A stretch of DNA of 64,000 nt, from the NCBI GenBank assembly GCA_047967505.1, contig CM106539.1; one strand, 5' to 3'. This document shows, in pieces, positions 46,225 to 57,039 of the stretch (the first letter of the stretch is position 1; every line of letters starts with the position of its first letter). Below the pieces are notes generated by a model, which ran no database searches, had not been told where the DNA came from, and worked only from the letters and a program-made list of their open reading frames with translations. The position numbers and the translations under genes were made by a program. This stretch comes from Dipteris shenzhenensis. Taxonomy: Eukaryota > Polypodiophyta > Polypodiopsida > Gleicheniales.

Positions 46225-47817
46225 ATGGCTGGAGGCCAAGCCCGGCAAAGACGCTCCACACTCTTTTACGACATTAGGGAAACACCTCCCTCGGGCATTT
46301 TTCGTATGTCAAGGTCCGGGGCCTTTTACAGGTGAAAATGACATGTTGCCATCTCAGCATACAACCCTTCGCAACAAGGAGCATGTACTCAAAATCGATG
46401 GTGGTGATTGTCGGAGCGCGCACATCAATCTTTCGAAAAAAGGAGAGGCGATGATCGAACGGCTCGTGTCAATTTCAAATCGAAAGGGGACCTTGACAAA
46501 CAAGAGGAAAGGGGAGGGCATAGCTCTATAAAGAGCAAGTCCACAATGTGGAGACCATGACTAGACGAAGGAGCCTTAGGTGCCTAATTAGCAGCTTTGG
46601 AGAAACCGGCCTTGAAGAAGACCACCCCTATCTCTTAACGTTTCTCTATTTCTTTCTCAATTACGTTGCCCTTTCAGAAATCCCACAGATTCTCATACCG
46701 TTCCCGTATGGTACGCCGCCACCCTCTTAACCTGTGGCATCGTGTACCTTTATCACTTTATTTTCGTTTCCTGCACATGCTTACTAGCCTCCTTAAACAC
46801 TCGCATTTCTCGTCGCTTTCATTCCCGCGTCGTACCCTGTCCTTCATTCAACGACGTTACTCCCATTCGCTAAGCCCCCCATCACCATCTACATGTGATC
46901 ATTTTGTTCGACGCATTCTTACATATGTGTTTGCGACGGGATATTCATTCCTTTCTCTCATCTAGCTGTTCTCGAAAACTGAATGAATAAATCGACTGTT
47001 GTACGACAGAGGAGAATATCCTGCCCGCTTTGACGGTGAAGATAGCATTTACAATCACAATGTCGAGGTTAGCGGATCGGTGGAGAGCGTCTCGCCGTCA
47101 AGAGGGCCCGGTGGAGAAAGGTTGACACGTCCTGTCAGTGGTACGTATACTCTCTTGACAGATTATGGTTGTTCATAGCAGCTGTAACCGGTCTAATTAC
47201 AGCTGTTTGGAATTCATGTGCTGCAGGTGTCCCCCATGGAGATTCTTCCGACTCCTGCTTCAAAGATGTAGATTCCTGTGTTGAAGGTCAGCTCCCCCAT
47301 GAAGACCCTTCCGATTCCTGCTTCAAAGATGAAGTCCTCAAGTAGGAAGAGAGGTCGGTCGTCGGCAGCCGAGTCCAATTTTCCCTTTTTCTGGTATCTC
47401 ATTAAGCCAGTGGCAGCCACATGGCTGATTCAAGATCCACATGGGTTTTATGGCTTGATCGCAAGCTTTTCTGTGATGCTTTTTGGCAGAAAACGAAGAA
47501 ACGAATTGAAAGTCAAAAACATATATGCACAACGTAGATACTGTTCGTATCACGAAAATTCAGAGCCGCTAGCGGAGTGTTCAGCTGCAAGGTTGGCTAA
47601 AAGAAAGCAAGAAGAGAGGCGTATTGCAGGTGGCAACAAGAAGAAGCTACGTAGATACAAGGATTATTCGACTCTAGAGCGGAGGGCCTTCTCACAGCTT
47701 TGTAGAGCCAACCCAACAGACCTGATGCGTAAACAGTATCTCTTACACCTTGTGCTCAACAAAAGCTTCGACACTCCGGCAACCACCTCCACAAAATGCA
47801 CCTGCAAAGTGAGATAG
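46225..47817 (+). CDS. Unrecognised gene, four-exon model, about 226 residues
   Basis: Exons by eye: 46225-46331, 47010-47140, 47227-47341 and 47490-47817 (TAG stop). The ATG follows an in-frame TAA and sits in a strong plant context (AAAAATGGCT). Donors are ACAG|GTGAAA, AGTG|GTACGT and TCAA|GTAGGA; acceptors are ACGACAG|, GCTGCAG| and TTGGCAG|. Phases agree at all three junctions (2, 1, 2) and no stop interrupts the joined frame. The protein starts MAGGQARQRRSTLFYDI. It has a duplicated SDSCFKD motif in exon 3 and, in exon 4, a basic region (RLAKRKQEERR, GGNKKKLRRYKDY) that could be a nuclear signal. It ends KCTCKVR. Local GC is higher than the flanks. I do not recognise the family. An alternative is that exon 4 belongs to a single open frame of 179 codons starting at 47278. 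Exon 1 is the least certain. Confidence 0.5.
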
Positions 47818-47879
47818 ATACTTTGGTACCATTCAAACTCAGCGGTATGACACACATATATATGTTTGGAAATAATATG

Positions 47880-48075
47880 CTCAATTGGATTGATATGTTC
47901 GAACATAATCGGATTGATCTACTAGTTTTCAATCGGATTGAAAAGTAGTGGATCAATCGGATTGATGTACCACTATTGCATTGAAGAATATACTATTGCA
48001 TTGAAAAGTAGTAGATCAATCCTTTTCAATGCAATCTCTAGAGACATACTCAATCGGATTGATCGAGTGTAGCTT
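47880..48075. repeat. Cluster of ATCGGATTGAT motifs
   Basis: AATCGGATTGA(T) occurs near 47908, 47931, 47954 and 48052, with decayed forms at 47882 and 48015 (inverted, ATCAATCC). The motif with its flank, ATCAATCGGATTGAT, is almost palindromic. It lies just after the stop of the four-exon gene model. Confidence 0.7.
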
Positions 48076-48079
48076 TTGA

Positions 48080-48910
48080 ATGCAGTAGTATATTCTTCTA
48101 GACAGTGGCTTTTCTCTCTTGTAAACTTCATAACTTTCGTAATCCTAATGCTTTCAATGGCCTTGCATAATAAAGGAGGACATATAATGAAGGTCTGTGA
48201 GATGAGGTAAATGTTATGTTTACTATGTTTGTTTTGTAAATTGATCATGGACTCAAAGCATACATGTATGTAATGGAATGGTCAGTCCAATACTCGGGGG
48301 ATTCACCAGGGGAAACTTATGATATCACTTGAGTGTACAATAGGGGTTTTTTAAAAGATGAGCCATAAGCTTATACATTAGGGGTGGGGGTCCTTTTTAC
48401 TCTTTTTCAATCCTAAATTTAAGTTAGGGGGGGCTTTCAATCTTTTTGGGGGGGAGTGGAGGGAGGGGTGTAGGGAAATATAAGTTTTTACCCCCTAAAC
48501 ATTAAAAGAACACACACTTACACATTGGACTAGTGACAATTAGTCATGTACCAAGTGTGCATGAACTAAGCCCAAGCGATGGCTAGTTCTAGGCCATGGT
48601 AGGAAAACAAATGAATATCACACATTGGTGAATATTTGAAGATGGTATGATCTATATCGTCTAAATTTTTGTAGGGTCTAATCTAGATAATTGAGAAAGA
48701 ATGTAGATTTAAGGAAAGGGGGGACATAGTGCGCTTTTAGTGGTATCCTTATAAGCTTAAATAGGGGTGTTTTATTATGCCATATGGACCGTATATAGGG
48801 GGTTTTCTTGAAGTGCATACACGCAAGTGACATCCCCCTTGTACAAAGAGTGAATCCCTTGGGGTCCAATATGCGAATGAGGTCCCACATGTGAGTTGGG
48901 ATGGAATGTT
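48080..48910. other. No recognised gene
   Basis: Contains several G-runs (48380-48470) and T-runs. No convincing coding frame is seen. Confidence 0.5.
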
Positions 48911-48914
48911 GCTC

Positions 48915-49545
48915 CCGACATAGTCGATTTGGCGAAAAGAGAGAAAAGAGGATGAAAGAGAGGAAGAGAGGATGAAAGAGTGGAAGGAAAAGAGAGGAGA
49001 AAAGAGAAGGAAAAGAGGAAAAAAAGAGAGGGGAAAGAGGGAAAGCATATGATTATGCTTATGCATGAGCATATGAGCATATGAGCATATGCTCATGCAT
49101 AAGCATACACAAATGCATATGCTTATGAAAAGAGAGAAAAGAGGATGAAAGAGAGGATGAATGAGTGGAAGGAAAAGAGAGGAGAAAAGAGAAGAAAAAG
49201 AGAAAAAAGAGAGGGGAAAGAGAGGAAAAGAGAGAAAGCATACGATTATGCTTATGCATGAGCATATGAGCATATGCTCATGTATAAGCATATAAACATA
49301 AGCATATGCAAATGCATATGCTTATGAAAACAGAGAAGAGAGGATGAAAGAGAGGATGAAAGAGTGGAAGGAAAAGAGAGGAGAAAAGAGAAGGAAAAGA
49401 GAGGAAAAAGAGAGGGAAAAGAGAGGAAAAGAGAGGCAAAAGAGAGGGGAGGAAAGCATAAGCATAAGCATACACAAAAGAGAGGAAAAGAGAGAGGAAG
49501 AAGAGGAAATAAGAGAGGGGAGGAGAGAGGATCTTATATTTACAC
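48915..49545. repeat. Purine-rich tandem repeat alternating with ATGC palindromes
   Basis: GA-rich stretches (GAGAGGAAAAGAGAGG type) alternate with blocks built from GCATATGAGCATATGCTCAT, themselves palindromic. The unit AAGCATA(T/C)GATTATGCTTATG starts at 49043 and 49236 (period 193), with a shortened third block at about 49453. Long frames in several phases here are low-complexity artefacts. Confidence 0.9.
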
Positions 49546-49755
49546 GAAACCTTAAGGCAGGATAAGGAGGAGGGTGGCGAGGGTGCGCGTGTACCTTCAC
49601 ACTTTGAGCAAGAGGATAGTCTCTCAGATGTGCTAGATGATGACGTGGGTATGGTGGACATGATGGATTCTATTTTTAGGGGCACTACATCACGTGATGT
49701 CCGAGTCTAAGGCCAATATGCGAGAATTGCAATCAACATGGTTGTATGAGGGTGC

Positions 49756-50196
49756 TTGGATGTCAAAACTACAAGCTTGTCTCTCAATCTCCTCTCAATC
49801 TTGAATCTGCAAGCAAAATATCGGTGGTCCGATACAAGTGTCAGCCTTAATGAGGTTAGCTCTTGCATTAATTTATCTCATAATTTGGACATTGTTTGTT
49901 TTGAGAATCATCATAGTTTCTCATTATTCGAAGCCTGTGTATGTTTGAATTGCGATAGGTTGCTCAAGAAGATGTTTCCTGCACCAAATACCATGCCTGC
50001 ATTAAGAGATGGCATACATGTCTTTGATATTTTTAGAGCTCCTAGACATACCAATGACATTTTGGTTAGGGGAATTTTGATGTGGACCATGCATGACTAC
50101 CCAGGATATGGAGAGTGTTCTGCAGGTACGTGGTTGTGTCTTTACATGTATAATGATACTTTTATGACTCTCTTTCTAGCACATGTCTTGTACTAA
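49756..50196 (+). pseudogene. CACTA transposase, N-terminal part
   Basis: The reading reaches GILMWTMHDYPGYGECSAG near 50060-50125, matching the TNP2 signature before the Cys pair (L-W-T-I-N-D-F-P-A-Y-G-N-L-S-G). GCAG|GTACGT at 50125 looks like a plant donor and TTTCTAG at 50179 like an acceptor, but the frame is not kept across them. The upstream part (49756-50040) is weakly similar and contains Cys residues (CFENHHSFSLFEACVCLNC). Confidence 0.75.
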
Positions 50197-50930
50197 CGCA
50201 TTGAAGGAATCCTGCACGAGTTGCAATAAGTGGGTACCATGCTTGTCCTATTTGTGGGAAGGGTTTGAGTGCACTTGCATGACACTCCAAACATATGAGG
50301 AAAATGGTTATGAAGGTCATGCTCGATACCTTCCGCTAGACCATCTCGCCCGTGGAGGCCATCTTGATCCACCACCACCATATTTGAAGGCAAGTGACTG
50401 GATTCAGGCTTGTAGGGCAAATGGAGAGGAGCCTCCTCCTGGTATGAAGAGGCTATCCATCTTTCACGACCTTCCTTATTGGGATCAATTACAAATCAAT
50501 CATCTATTGGATCCCATGCATATCTTTAAGAATGTGGGGGCTACTATTTGGGCACACTTGGTTGGTGACAAAGACTTAAGAGGAGTGCAAGAAGACTTGC
50601 ATGCTATGAATAGGATGCCTCATTTGTGGCTCCAAGTGCGTGTTCGTAAATTTTTCCTCCAGAAAGCAACATGGATCCTCTCCAAGAGAGAGGAGGCAGC
50701 GGTCAAGGTCTCTTTTCGAACACCGACAGGGTACATGTGTTGCTTGAAAGGAGCATTTTCAAAGGACAATAAGCTTAGTGGGCTCAAGTCCCATGATTGG
50801 CACAAGGTCTTATAGGTATTCTAAGCTGTAGGATTAGTGTACCAACAATCATGATGCATTAGTGTAATTATGATTATGTTATCTTATTGACATGACTTCT
50901 TTGTTGCTTGGATAGTTCATCCTCCCAATT
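50183..50930 (+). pseudogene. CACTA transposase, central part
   Basis: Open for about 210 codons with SCTSCNKWVPCLSYLW, RYLPLDHLARGGHLD, then FHDLPYWDQLQINHLLDPMH followed by IFKNVGATIWAHL. The L-L-D-X-M-H-I-X-K-N-V block is diagnostic of the CACTA transposase core. It ends LKSHDWHKVL and a stop at 50813-50815, directly followed by GTATTC; this is probably an intron, since the next conserved block appears about 115 bp later. Confidence 0.88.
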
Positions 50931-51563
50931 ACATTGAAAGGGTGCTTACAAGAAGATGTTAGAAATGCTATATTCAAGATCAGTGTGGTATTGTGAGGTA
51001 TGCTTACTATCAACTCACATTGATTGCATTTTCTTCAATTTAAGTTGAATAATTTGTAGACAGATTATGAATCTTACATGGACACATGAAAAAGGTGGAT
51101 ATCTCAAAAAGAGATCTCCATATTGAGCATCGAGAAGGCTAGGGTGGACTCCATCGAAGCCGTATGCTTGCTTGAGAAGCACTTTTCCTCAAGCATTATG
51201 ACAACTCAAGTGCACTTGCTTGTGCACATAGTTGAGGAGGTGGCCATTGTAGGTACCATTCATAGTCGGTGGATGTTTTTTCTCGAGCGGTTTATGAAAA
51301 CTTTGAAGGGATTTGTAAGGCAGAGAGTAAGATCGGAAGCAAGCATGGCAGAGGGATGGCTTGTGCAAGAGTCATTAGTATATATCATAGAGTTTCTTGC
51401 ATCCATGGATCCCGATATGCCACAGGCTTGGCATAACAAGGATGATGATTGCATCGTTGGCGAGGTTCCCCAAGGAAAAGGGATTGAAAGAAAGATGAGC
51501 GAAGAGCAAATGGAGAAATTCAATAAGTTTTGTATCCTCAATAGCAAGGAGATGCAGAAGTAG
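50931..51563 (+). pseudogene. CACTA transposase, DUF4218 region
   Basis: 50940-50995 reads GCLQEDVRNAIFKISVVL, followed by GAG|GTATGC (donor-like). After an acceptor-like TTTGTAG at 51060, the frame 51123-51563 encodes CLLEKHFSSSIMTTQVHLLV, HIVEEVAIVG, SRWMFFLERFMKTLKGFVRQ and EGWLVQESLVYIIEFL. These blocks are nearly invariant in plant CACTA proteins. A stop follows at 51561-51563. Confidence 0.9.
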
Positions 51564-51605
51564 ATTGAGAGATATGAAGCAAAAGTAGAAAGAATAAATG
51601 CAAGT

Positions 51606-52740
51606 ATGAGATTCAGAGTCATGCACAGGCAAGTGCAACCATATCCACGGGATCTCGCCCTTCTTCCCACTCACATGTCACTTGATTGGCTACAACTAGG
51701 TCTACGTAAAGCCGAACATGATGGAGAGAAAATAAACGAGCGCGAGCGAGAGTTATCATCTGGATGTATGATGCATGTAAGTTTCTTACCTCTTGACGTA
51801 ATTAAGTAATTATGTGTGGCAATATATGCTATAAAATAGATGCATCCTCATTATTTTAATGATGCTCTTTTGCAATACAAAAAGTACAGTGCATTATGGT
51901 CATATGGACGACATTTTTGCATGGAATGCATCGATTCAAAGAGAGTCACATATGATTGTGGAGTCATGGCTAACTTCACACAAGATAGCTGAGCAAGTGC
52001 TTTGGATATCAATCTTCTATCCTCATAGTTGGATTATTGTGGGACCATATGCGAAATCTATGAAATTGATTTTAGACAATTTAGTATTTTCATTCTTGAT
52101 GTTAAATGGTTTTACAACGGTCTCCATGCTACAGTGAGAAAAGACAATAGTGGTTTCTTTACAATAGACTCCACCAAACTTTGGACCGATGAAAGTGATA
52201 CTTTTGTTCTTTCAGAGCATCGTGAGCAGGTGCATACTAATGATTTAATTAATCGAATGCTTTCATTTTTTAAGATCAATTAGTACATGTACTTGATCAT
52301 AAATTCATATAATTGATGGCATTTGACACCCATCTTCAATATAGGTGGTTTTTCATCCGGATCATTCTAATCCAAGATGGTGGTACGTGATCCAAGTTGC
52401 ACCACAAATTGAAGATAGAGATGTAGATATGGAGATGCTACTACCAATGCCGGATCCAATTGATCCAGATGGATCTAGCGAAGAAGATGAAGATCACAAT
52501 ATGAGCCAAGAGGAAGATACACGTAATGACATCATACTAGAGCAAGATGGAGATCACGATATTGAGGAAGAAGATGACGATCAATAATCACCCGACTTTA
52601 TTGAAGAAGATCAAGTCTTAGGTGAACGTATGATGCTAGAGTACGATGATGATATAGGAGATCAACTCGGTATAGAGTTGGAGATAGACTTATTTGGTGC
52701 ACAAGACTTGGCTTAGGATGAAGCCATTGATGTAAATGCT
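51606..52740 (+). pseudogene. CACTA transposase, DUF4216 region and acidic tail
   Basis: 52029-52283 encodes FILDVKWFYNGLHATVRKDN, then FFTIDSTKLW, DTFVLSEHREQV. 52345-52587 continues HPDHSNPRWWYVIQVAPQ and an acidic tail rich in Asp and Glu (SSEEDEDHNMSQEED). This matches the C-terminal DUF4216 part (D-V-X-W-F ... G-F ... E-P-F-V-L ... Q-V-F-Y ... W-X-V-V). An intron probably lies between the last two (about 52280-52344). Confidence 0.82.
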
Positions 52741-52929
52741 CTTAGTTGATTTTTTTCATCTCAAACTTGGACATGAATATATGAGCTTCAAACTTGATGT
52801 ACATGCTCATGTATTTTTATTCTTTCAAAGGATCAAACATGTATGAAAAGAAAAAAAATTTATCATTGGGAAAAACTCTCTTTAAAGGTCGGCAGTGTGG
52901 GAAAAAACACTCTCTGTATCCACAACAGT

Positions 52930-53610
52930 GCTAGATGTTGAAGCTATTTTAGTTCTAAACCAAGGAAAATATAGTCTTATTTTGGAGATATTTTAGTCGT
53001 TTTACTCCTTGTGCAACAATTTCTCAACCACTGCACTTGTTCTTGGAGCTATTTTAGTTCCAAGCTCAGGAAAATGTAGACATTTGAAATTTATGATAGT
53101 TTCCTTGCAACCACCATGCTGGTTATTGGAGTTATATAGTTCTAAACCACCGCGCTAGTTATTGCAGTTATTATAGTTATAAACCAAGGAAAATATACTT
53201 CTATTCTGAAGCTATTTTAGTCCTACTAGTCCTTGTCCAACAATTTCTGCTAGTTCTTGGAGCTATTTTAGTGCTATTTTAGTTCCAAGCTAATGAAAAT
53301 GTAGTCCTATTTTAGAGCTACTTTAGTCCTTCTGCAACAATTGCTTGTGCAGCAATCACACTGGTTGCAATAAATCCTAAATGAGGGCATTTGTGAACCA
53401 TTTTCACTACAGTAACAATAATTTTTTCAATAGTTTCTTGTGCAACGATGCCGGTGCCTGCAACTGTTGTTGGTGTGAATCAAACATCTCATCATTGGAG
53501 AAGCACTGGTATCAGTGCCCACAGTTGCTACTGGTGTGAATCAAACATCTAATTGTTGGAGAAGTGCCAGTGTCAGTCATTGTGGCATTCTTGTTTCAAC
53601 GGGCTGACCA
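52930..53610. repeat. Degenerate repeats around GAGCTATTTTAGTTC
   Basis: (G/T)GAGCTATTTTAGTTC(C/T)AA followed by GGAAAAT recurs near 52940, 53045, 53205 and 53260, with a loose period near 240 bp. A separate pair, TGGTGTGAATCAAACATCT, lies at 53471 and 53532 (period 61). Confidence 0.7.
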
Positions 53611-53725
53611 TGGTGTTCTGGTGGCGTTGCTACTGGTGAAGGCAAGGGGGCTAAGGGTACAAGTGTGGGCAAGGGAAACCTATCCAGATGTGCGGTAGGA
53701 TGTGCAAAAGGTGTGAAAACAGGAT

Positions 53726-54585
53726 GTGACCTCTTTGGGCGATGTGCAGCAAATTACAGAACATAAGTTGGGTGTGGAAATGGGGATAGAGGGGGTGGGG
53801 GACAATGTGCAAGAAAGATGCATCAGCTCATTCGGTCCCCATAAGATTTATGCTTGCAAGGTGTTGAAGCTCTCCAAGACACCCGAGGATTTGCACGCAA
53901 AAGCATTGGCAAAAGCAACATGCTTAGGGGATGTCATATACCTGGGCATCATCCAAGCTATAGGTCTAGTATCTAATAGTAATCCATTGATAATTTTCCC
54001 GTTTTGGAATGGATATCATTTGGATAGATGGATGACCTATCTTAGACATGATGGAAAGAGACCCTCTCCTGCGAGACATAGAGATGACACAGAAATGCAT
54101 GTTAGAGCTCTGTGCATTTGTCAGCACGTTTTTATCTTCTAAGTGAACTTGTACGCACTGTTCATTATATGCACCAACATAATGTCCTACATAATTATTT
54201 GGATGCACAAAACATTATGCTACATTTCTCCGAGTCATCCAAAGAAGTGTATCTAGGCATTTGTGATTGGGGAATGATGACACCAATAAGAACCAACATT
54301 AATTATCCGGCAGTGAAGAGTAAGAGTCCCACGAGTGTTACAACTTTTCATCAAAATTTTCACCACATAGCTCCGGAGTGCCTTTATGCTAATCCCCTAC
54401 CCTTTTTGACTGCACAAGATGTGTATGCAATGTCCCACCACATTCTTAAGATCATAGGCATTTGTGTACCACCAACTTATACTAGTCCTATACAAGCTCT
54501 AATTTTGTGGGCTGTGATGACTTGCACTCCAAGGAAAGCACACAGACCTGAGGAGCAGCCATGCACCAAGAGTAGAGTTTTGTAG
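53726..54585 (+). pseudogene. Protein-kinase-like domain, frameshifted, catalytic motifs lost
   Basis: The first frame (53726-54142) has a weak glycine-loop region, then KIYACKVLKLSK (ATP-anchoring Lys of beta-3) and DVIYLGIIQAIGLV. The second frame (54112-54585) has HYMHQHNVLHNYLDAQNIML, which stands where H-R-D-L-K-P-X-N is expected, then VYLGICDWGMM in place of the D-F-G segment and HIAPECLY for A-P-E. In the catalytic loop the Asp is Tyr and the Lys is Asp, so it would be inactive even if the frame were intact. It lies 1 kb after the CACTA reading on the same strand; whether it is part of that element is unproven. Confidence 0.65.
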
Positions 54586-54954
54586 TGTTTCTAATATTGT
54601 AGCAAGCTACAGTTGGCAACTCAGTCCCAACCAAGGACTTAGACCAGCAAATGTTTGATACATCCAAGGACTTAGACCAGCAAATGTCTAATACATCCTT
54701 GTACAGTTTGTGATAGTTTGTACAATTTGTGACATGATGACTTATAACATGATCATTTTTGTATATCATTGAGTCCTCAGTCCATGTTGAGCAATTTAAT
54801 ATTTTTTGTATACTTTGAAATGTAATAAGTGTTATGTTGCTATGATGGAATTTGATAAGTGTCATGTTGCTATTCTTTAATGTGCTTTAATGCAATTATC
54901 ATGATTTAAAACATGTTTACATGTTCTTGATGCATTTATTATAATTTTTTAGGG

Positions 54955-55930
54955 GGAATTTCAGGATTGATATGAGCTCAAAGGGAGAGAACGTACCTGC
55001 ATAGAAGCATCTCGAAGTGTCTATGGACACATTTCCAGAGGAGCATATGTATACACATTCTGAGGATGTTCCAAGCCCACAAGATGGTTTAGAGTCTCAA
55101 GATGCCAATTTGGCTAAGCAATTGAATCACACCAAGGCTTAAGCAATTTTGAACGAGTAACGAGAGATGCTTGGAAGGGAGCGATTAGGTGTGTTCACCC
55201 ACGGGTTTGGTGGATGATGATACCATGCAAGGCGATCCACTATCTCTTCGACAAGTGGCCAGCCTTTGTTCAAGTTCATTCATAAGAAACACCCTATTTC
55301 TTCAGGTGGGCATGCTAGAAATAAGTACTCACAACCCAAGTTATTTGATGTACAACACAAGGATCTAGCGCACATTCTACTCCAACAATTCATAGAAGCT
55401 AAAGGGAACATGCCGAATAATCAACAAATTCCCATGCGCTTCATCCTAGCAAGTGTACACCCATAATTTCTTGCATCACAGGTAGATTAGACCGATGGAC
55501 ACCACTTATCAGGCACAAGAAATGGATGCCCTACCAAATGGAAGTGAGCAAGGACTGAGAATAGAGAGCCAACATCTCATAGGCCTCGTGTATTGACTCT
55601 ACAGGCACACAATGACCTTATTGACTCCACAAGCACACAATGACCTTATTGACCTAGTAATATCTACCATACCTCTTCATCCATAGGGTGTACTTGCAAG
55701 CTGAGATTGCAAGATAGGCCCAAAGAGATTCAAGAGTTACGATCATGTGTCCTCACACTAGAGGCTTAGCCCCAACGATACAAAACCAATTTTGAGGACT
55801 TAGATGCAGAAGATGATTTTGATACTTTTGATATTAAAGACTTGACCAATTTGGACAACCAGGGTGCAGGACCTAGCACTCATGGTACTTTAGATGTGGG
55901 CCCTAGCACATTTGTCCCTTGAGATATTTT
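54955..55930 (+). pseudogene. Degenerate coding-like stretch, family unknown
   Basis: Plus-strand pieces look coding although stops interrupt them: MDTFPEEHMYTHSEDVPSPQ (about 55020), AWKGAIRCVHPRVWWMMIP (about 55168), HARNKYSQPKLFDVQHKDLA (about 55305) and an Asp-rich part near 55795-55910. I do not recognise a domain. The position after the CACTA transposase and kinase-like segment suggests it could be cargo or the end of the same element. Confidence 0.35.
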
Positions 55931-56142
55931 ACACACAAACCTATTATATGAGACATTCTATTGTGAACATGTGTATTTGGAATGCAATTTTGTAAAGATG
56001 ATCTTGAAATATATTAACTCTTTTTCAAGTTCCTTATGTGATGCACTTTTGTAATCTTGGTTTTTGTGTGAAGTAGTGTCTATTATTTACCAAAACCATC
56101 AAGAAAGTAAACAAGATACATGTCTCAAGGTGTTACAATCCT

Positions 56143-56502
56143 TCACCCAAAGAGGAAATATATCCTCTTTATATATTCTCTCAAATAGGTTTTAATTTTC
56201 TTGTCTGTGCTCCTTTTTCCTCTCTTGCTTGCATTTTCTTTGTCTTTTCCCTTGCTTGTGTCCTCCTCCTCTTCTTCTTGCTTCATAGACCCTTGCGTTT
56301 CTTGAGGTGTGTGTCCTTTTCGTCTGATCATCATTTGCATGGTCTCAATAGAATCCTTTAAAATATCTCGATCAGACTTATCTTGATCTGAGATATCCAT
56401 GTCAGTGCCATCTTGGGTGCTAGGGACAAGATGTGCCCCAAGGAGTGTGCCAACACTAATAGGGGGTCCCACAATATCGCGGTATTGGAAGTATAAATGC
56501 AT
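56143..56502 (-). other. Acidic/basic ORF of about 119 codons, uncharacterised
   Basis: Minus-strand frame, uninterrupted, with DMDISDQDKSDRDILKDSIE in the middle, then a Glu/Lys-rich run (QEEEEEDTSKGKDKE) and a basic end. It resembles the small ORF at 42685-42903 in its acidic motif. No known domain is seen. The first ATG-type start is not well supported. Confidence 0.35.
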
Positions 56503-57039
56503 GACAATGTCACAAAATTTGAGAACATTTCATTTCAATGTTAAACACAAGAGAAAGACTTGGGGAATGGGGATTATAGGAATACATTACAGCAATGGAC
56601 ACACAATGCATAAGTGTGCATAACTCCAACATAGAACTTTTTTTAAAGACAAGATGTTAAGAACAAAAGAAGGCAATATGGGCATTAGACATTATAAGAA
56701 TACATCAAAGCATACATGCACTAGAAAAAACGAACATAATTTCTGACAAAAGCGTACAATCTGAATGATGAGACAAGATGCATACGAGCATATGTGATCT
56801 TTCATCACTTAACATATTCTCCTATCCATCCCATAACATGTGTGCACAACACTCTATATCACAGTCAACAGCGGTATGATATCATCAATCTCTTCGATTT
56901 AGTTGTTGTCATTAAGTAGCTCAAGCTCATCCTCTTCTTCACTAAATGCACCCTCAACAACAACTTCTGTAGTCAAGCATTGTTCAACAATTCTCATTGC
57001 ATTGGATACACTTGTTGCCCTTGCCACCAAAGCAATAAA

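Larger units (their letters stand above)
49690..52740 (+). mobile_element. CACTA (En/Spm-type) transposon remnant
   Basis: The region carries, in order, the transposase domain, the DUF4218-type domain and the DUF4216-type domain typical of plant CACTA TNP2-like transposases. The reading is split by stops, small frame changes and probable introns. I cannot find convincing CACTA termini: CACTACATCACG at 49683 and its approximate complement near 56080 lack a shared 3-bp target duplication. Element limits are therefore the protein limits only. Confidence 0.85.

Noticed and set aside
47338-47553. Minus-strand 71-codon frame over the four-exon gene
   Set aside because: No motif, and it overlaps the better supported plus-strand exons.
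48749-49685. Ser/Phe/Leu-rich frames resembling membrane proteins
   Set aside because: They are complementary to GA-rich tandem repeats, open in several frames at once and without motifs.
49681-56085. CACTAC at 49683 and GTAGTG near 56078 as ends of the CACTA element
   Set aside because: The similarity beyond six bases is weak and the flanking triplets differ, so no target duplication supports these ends.
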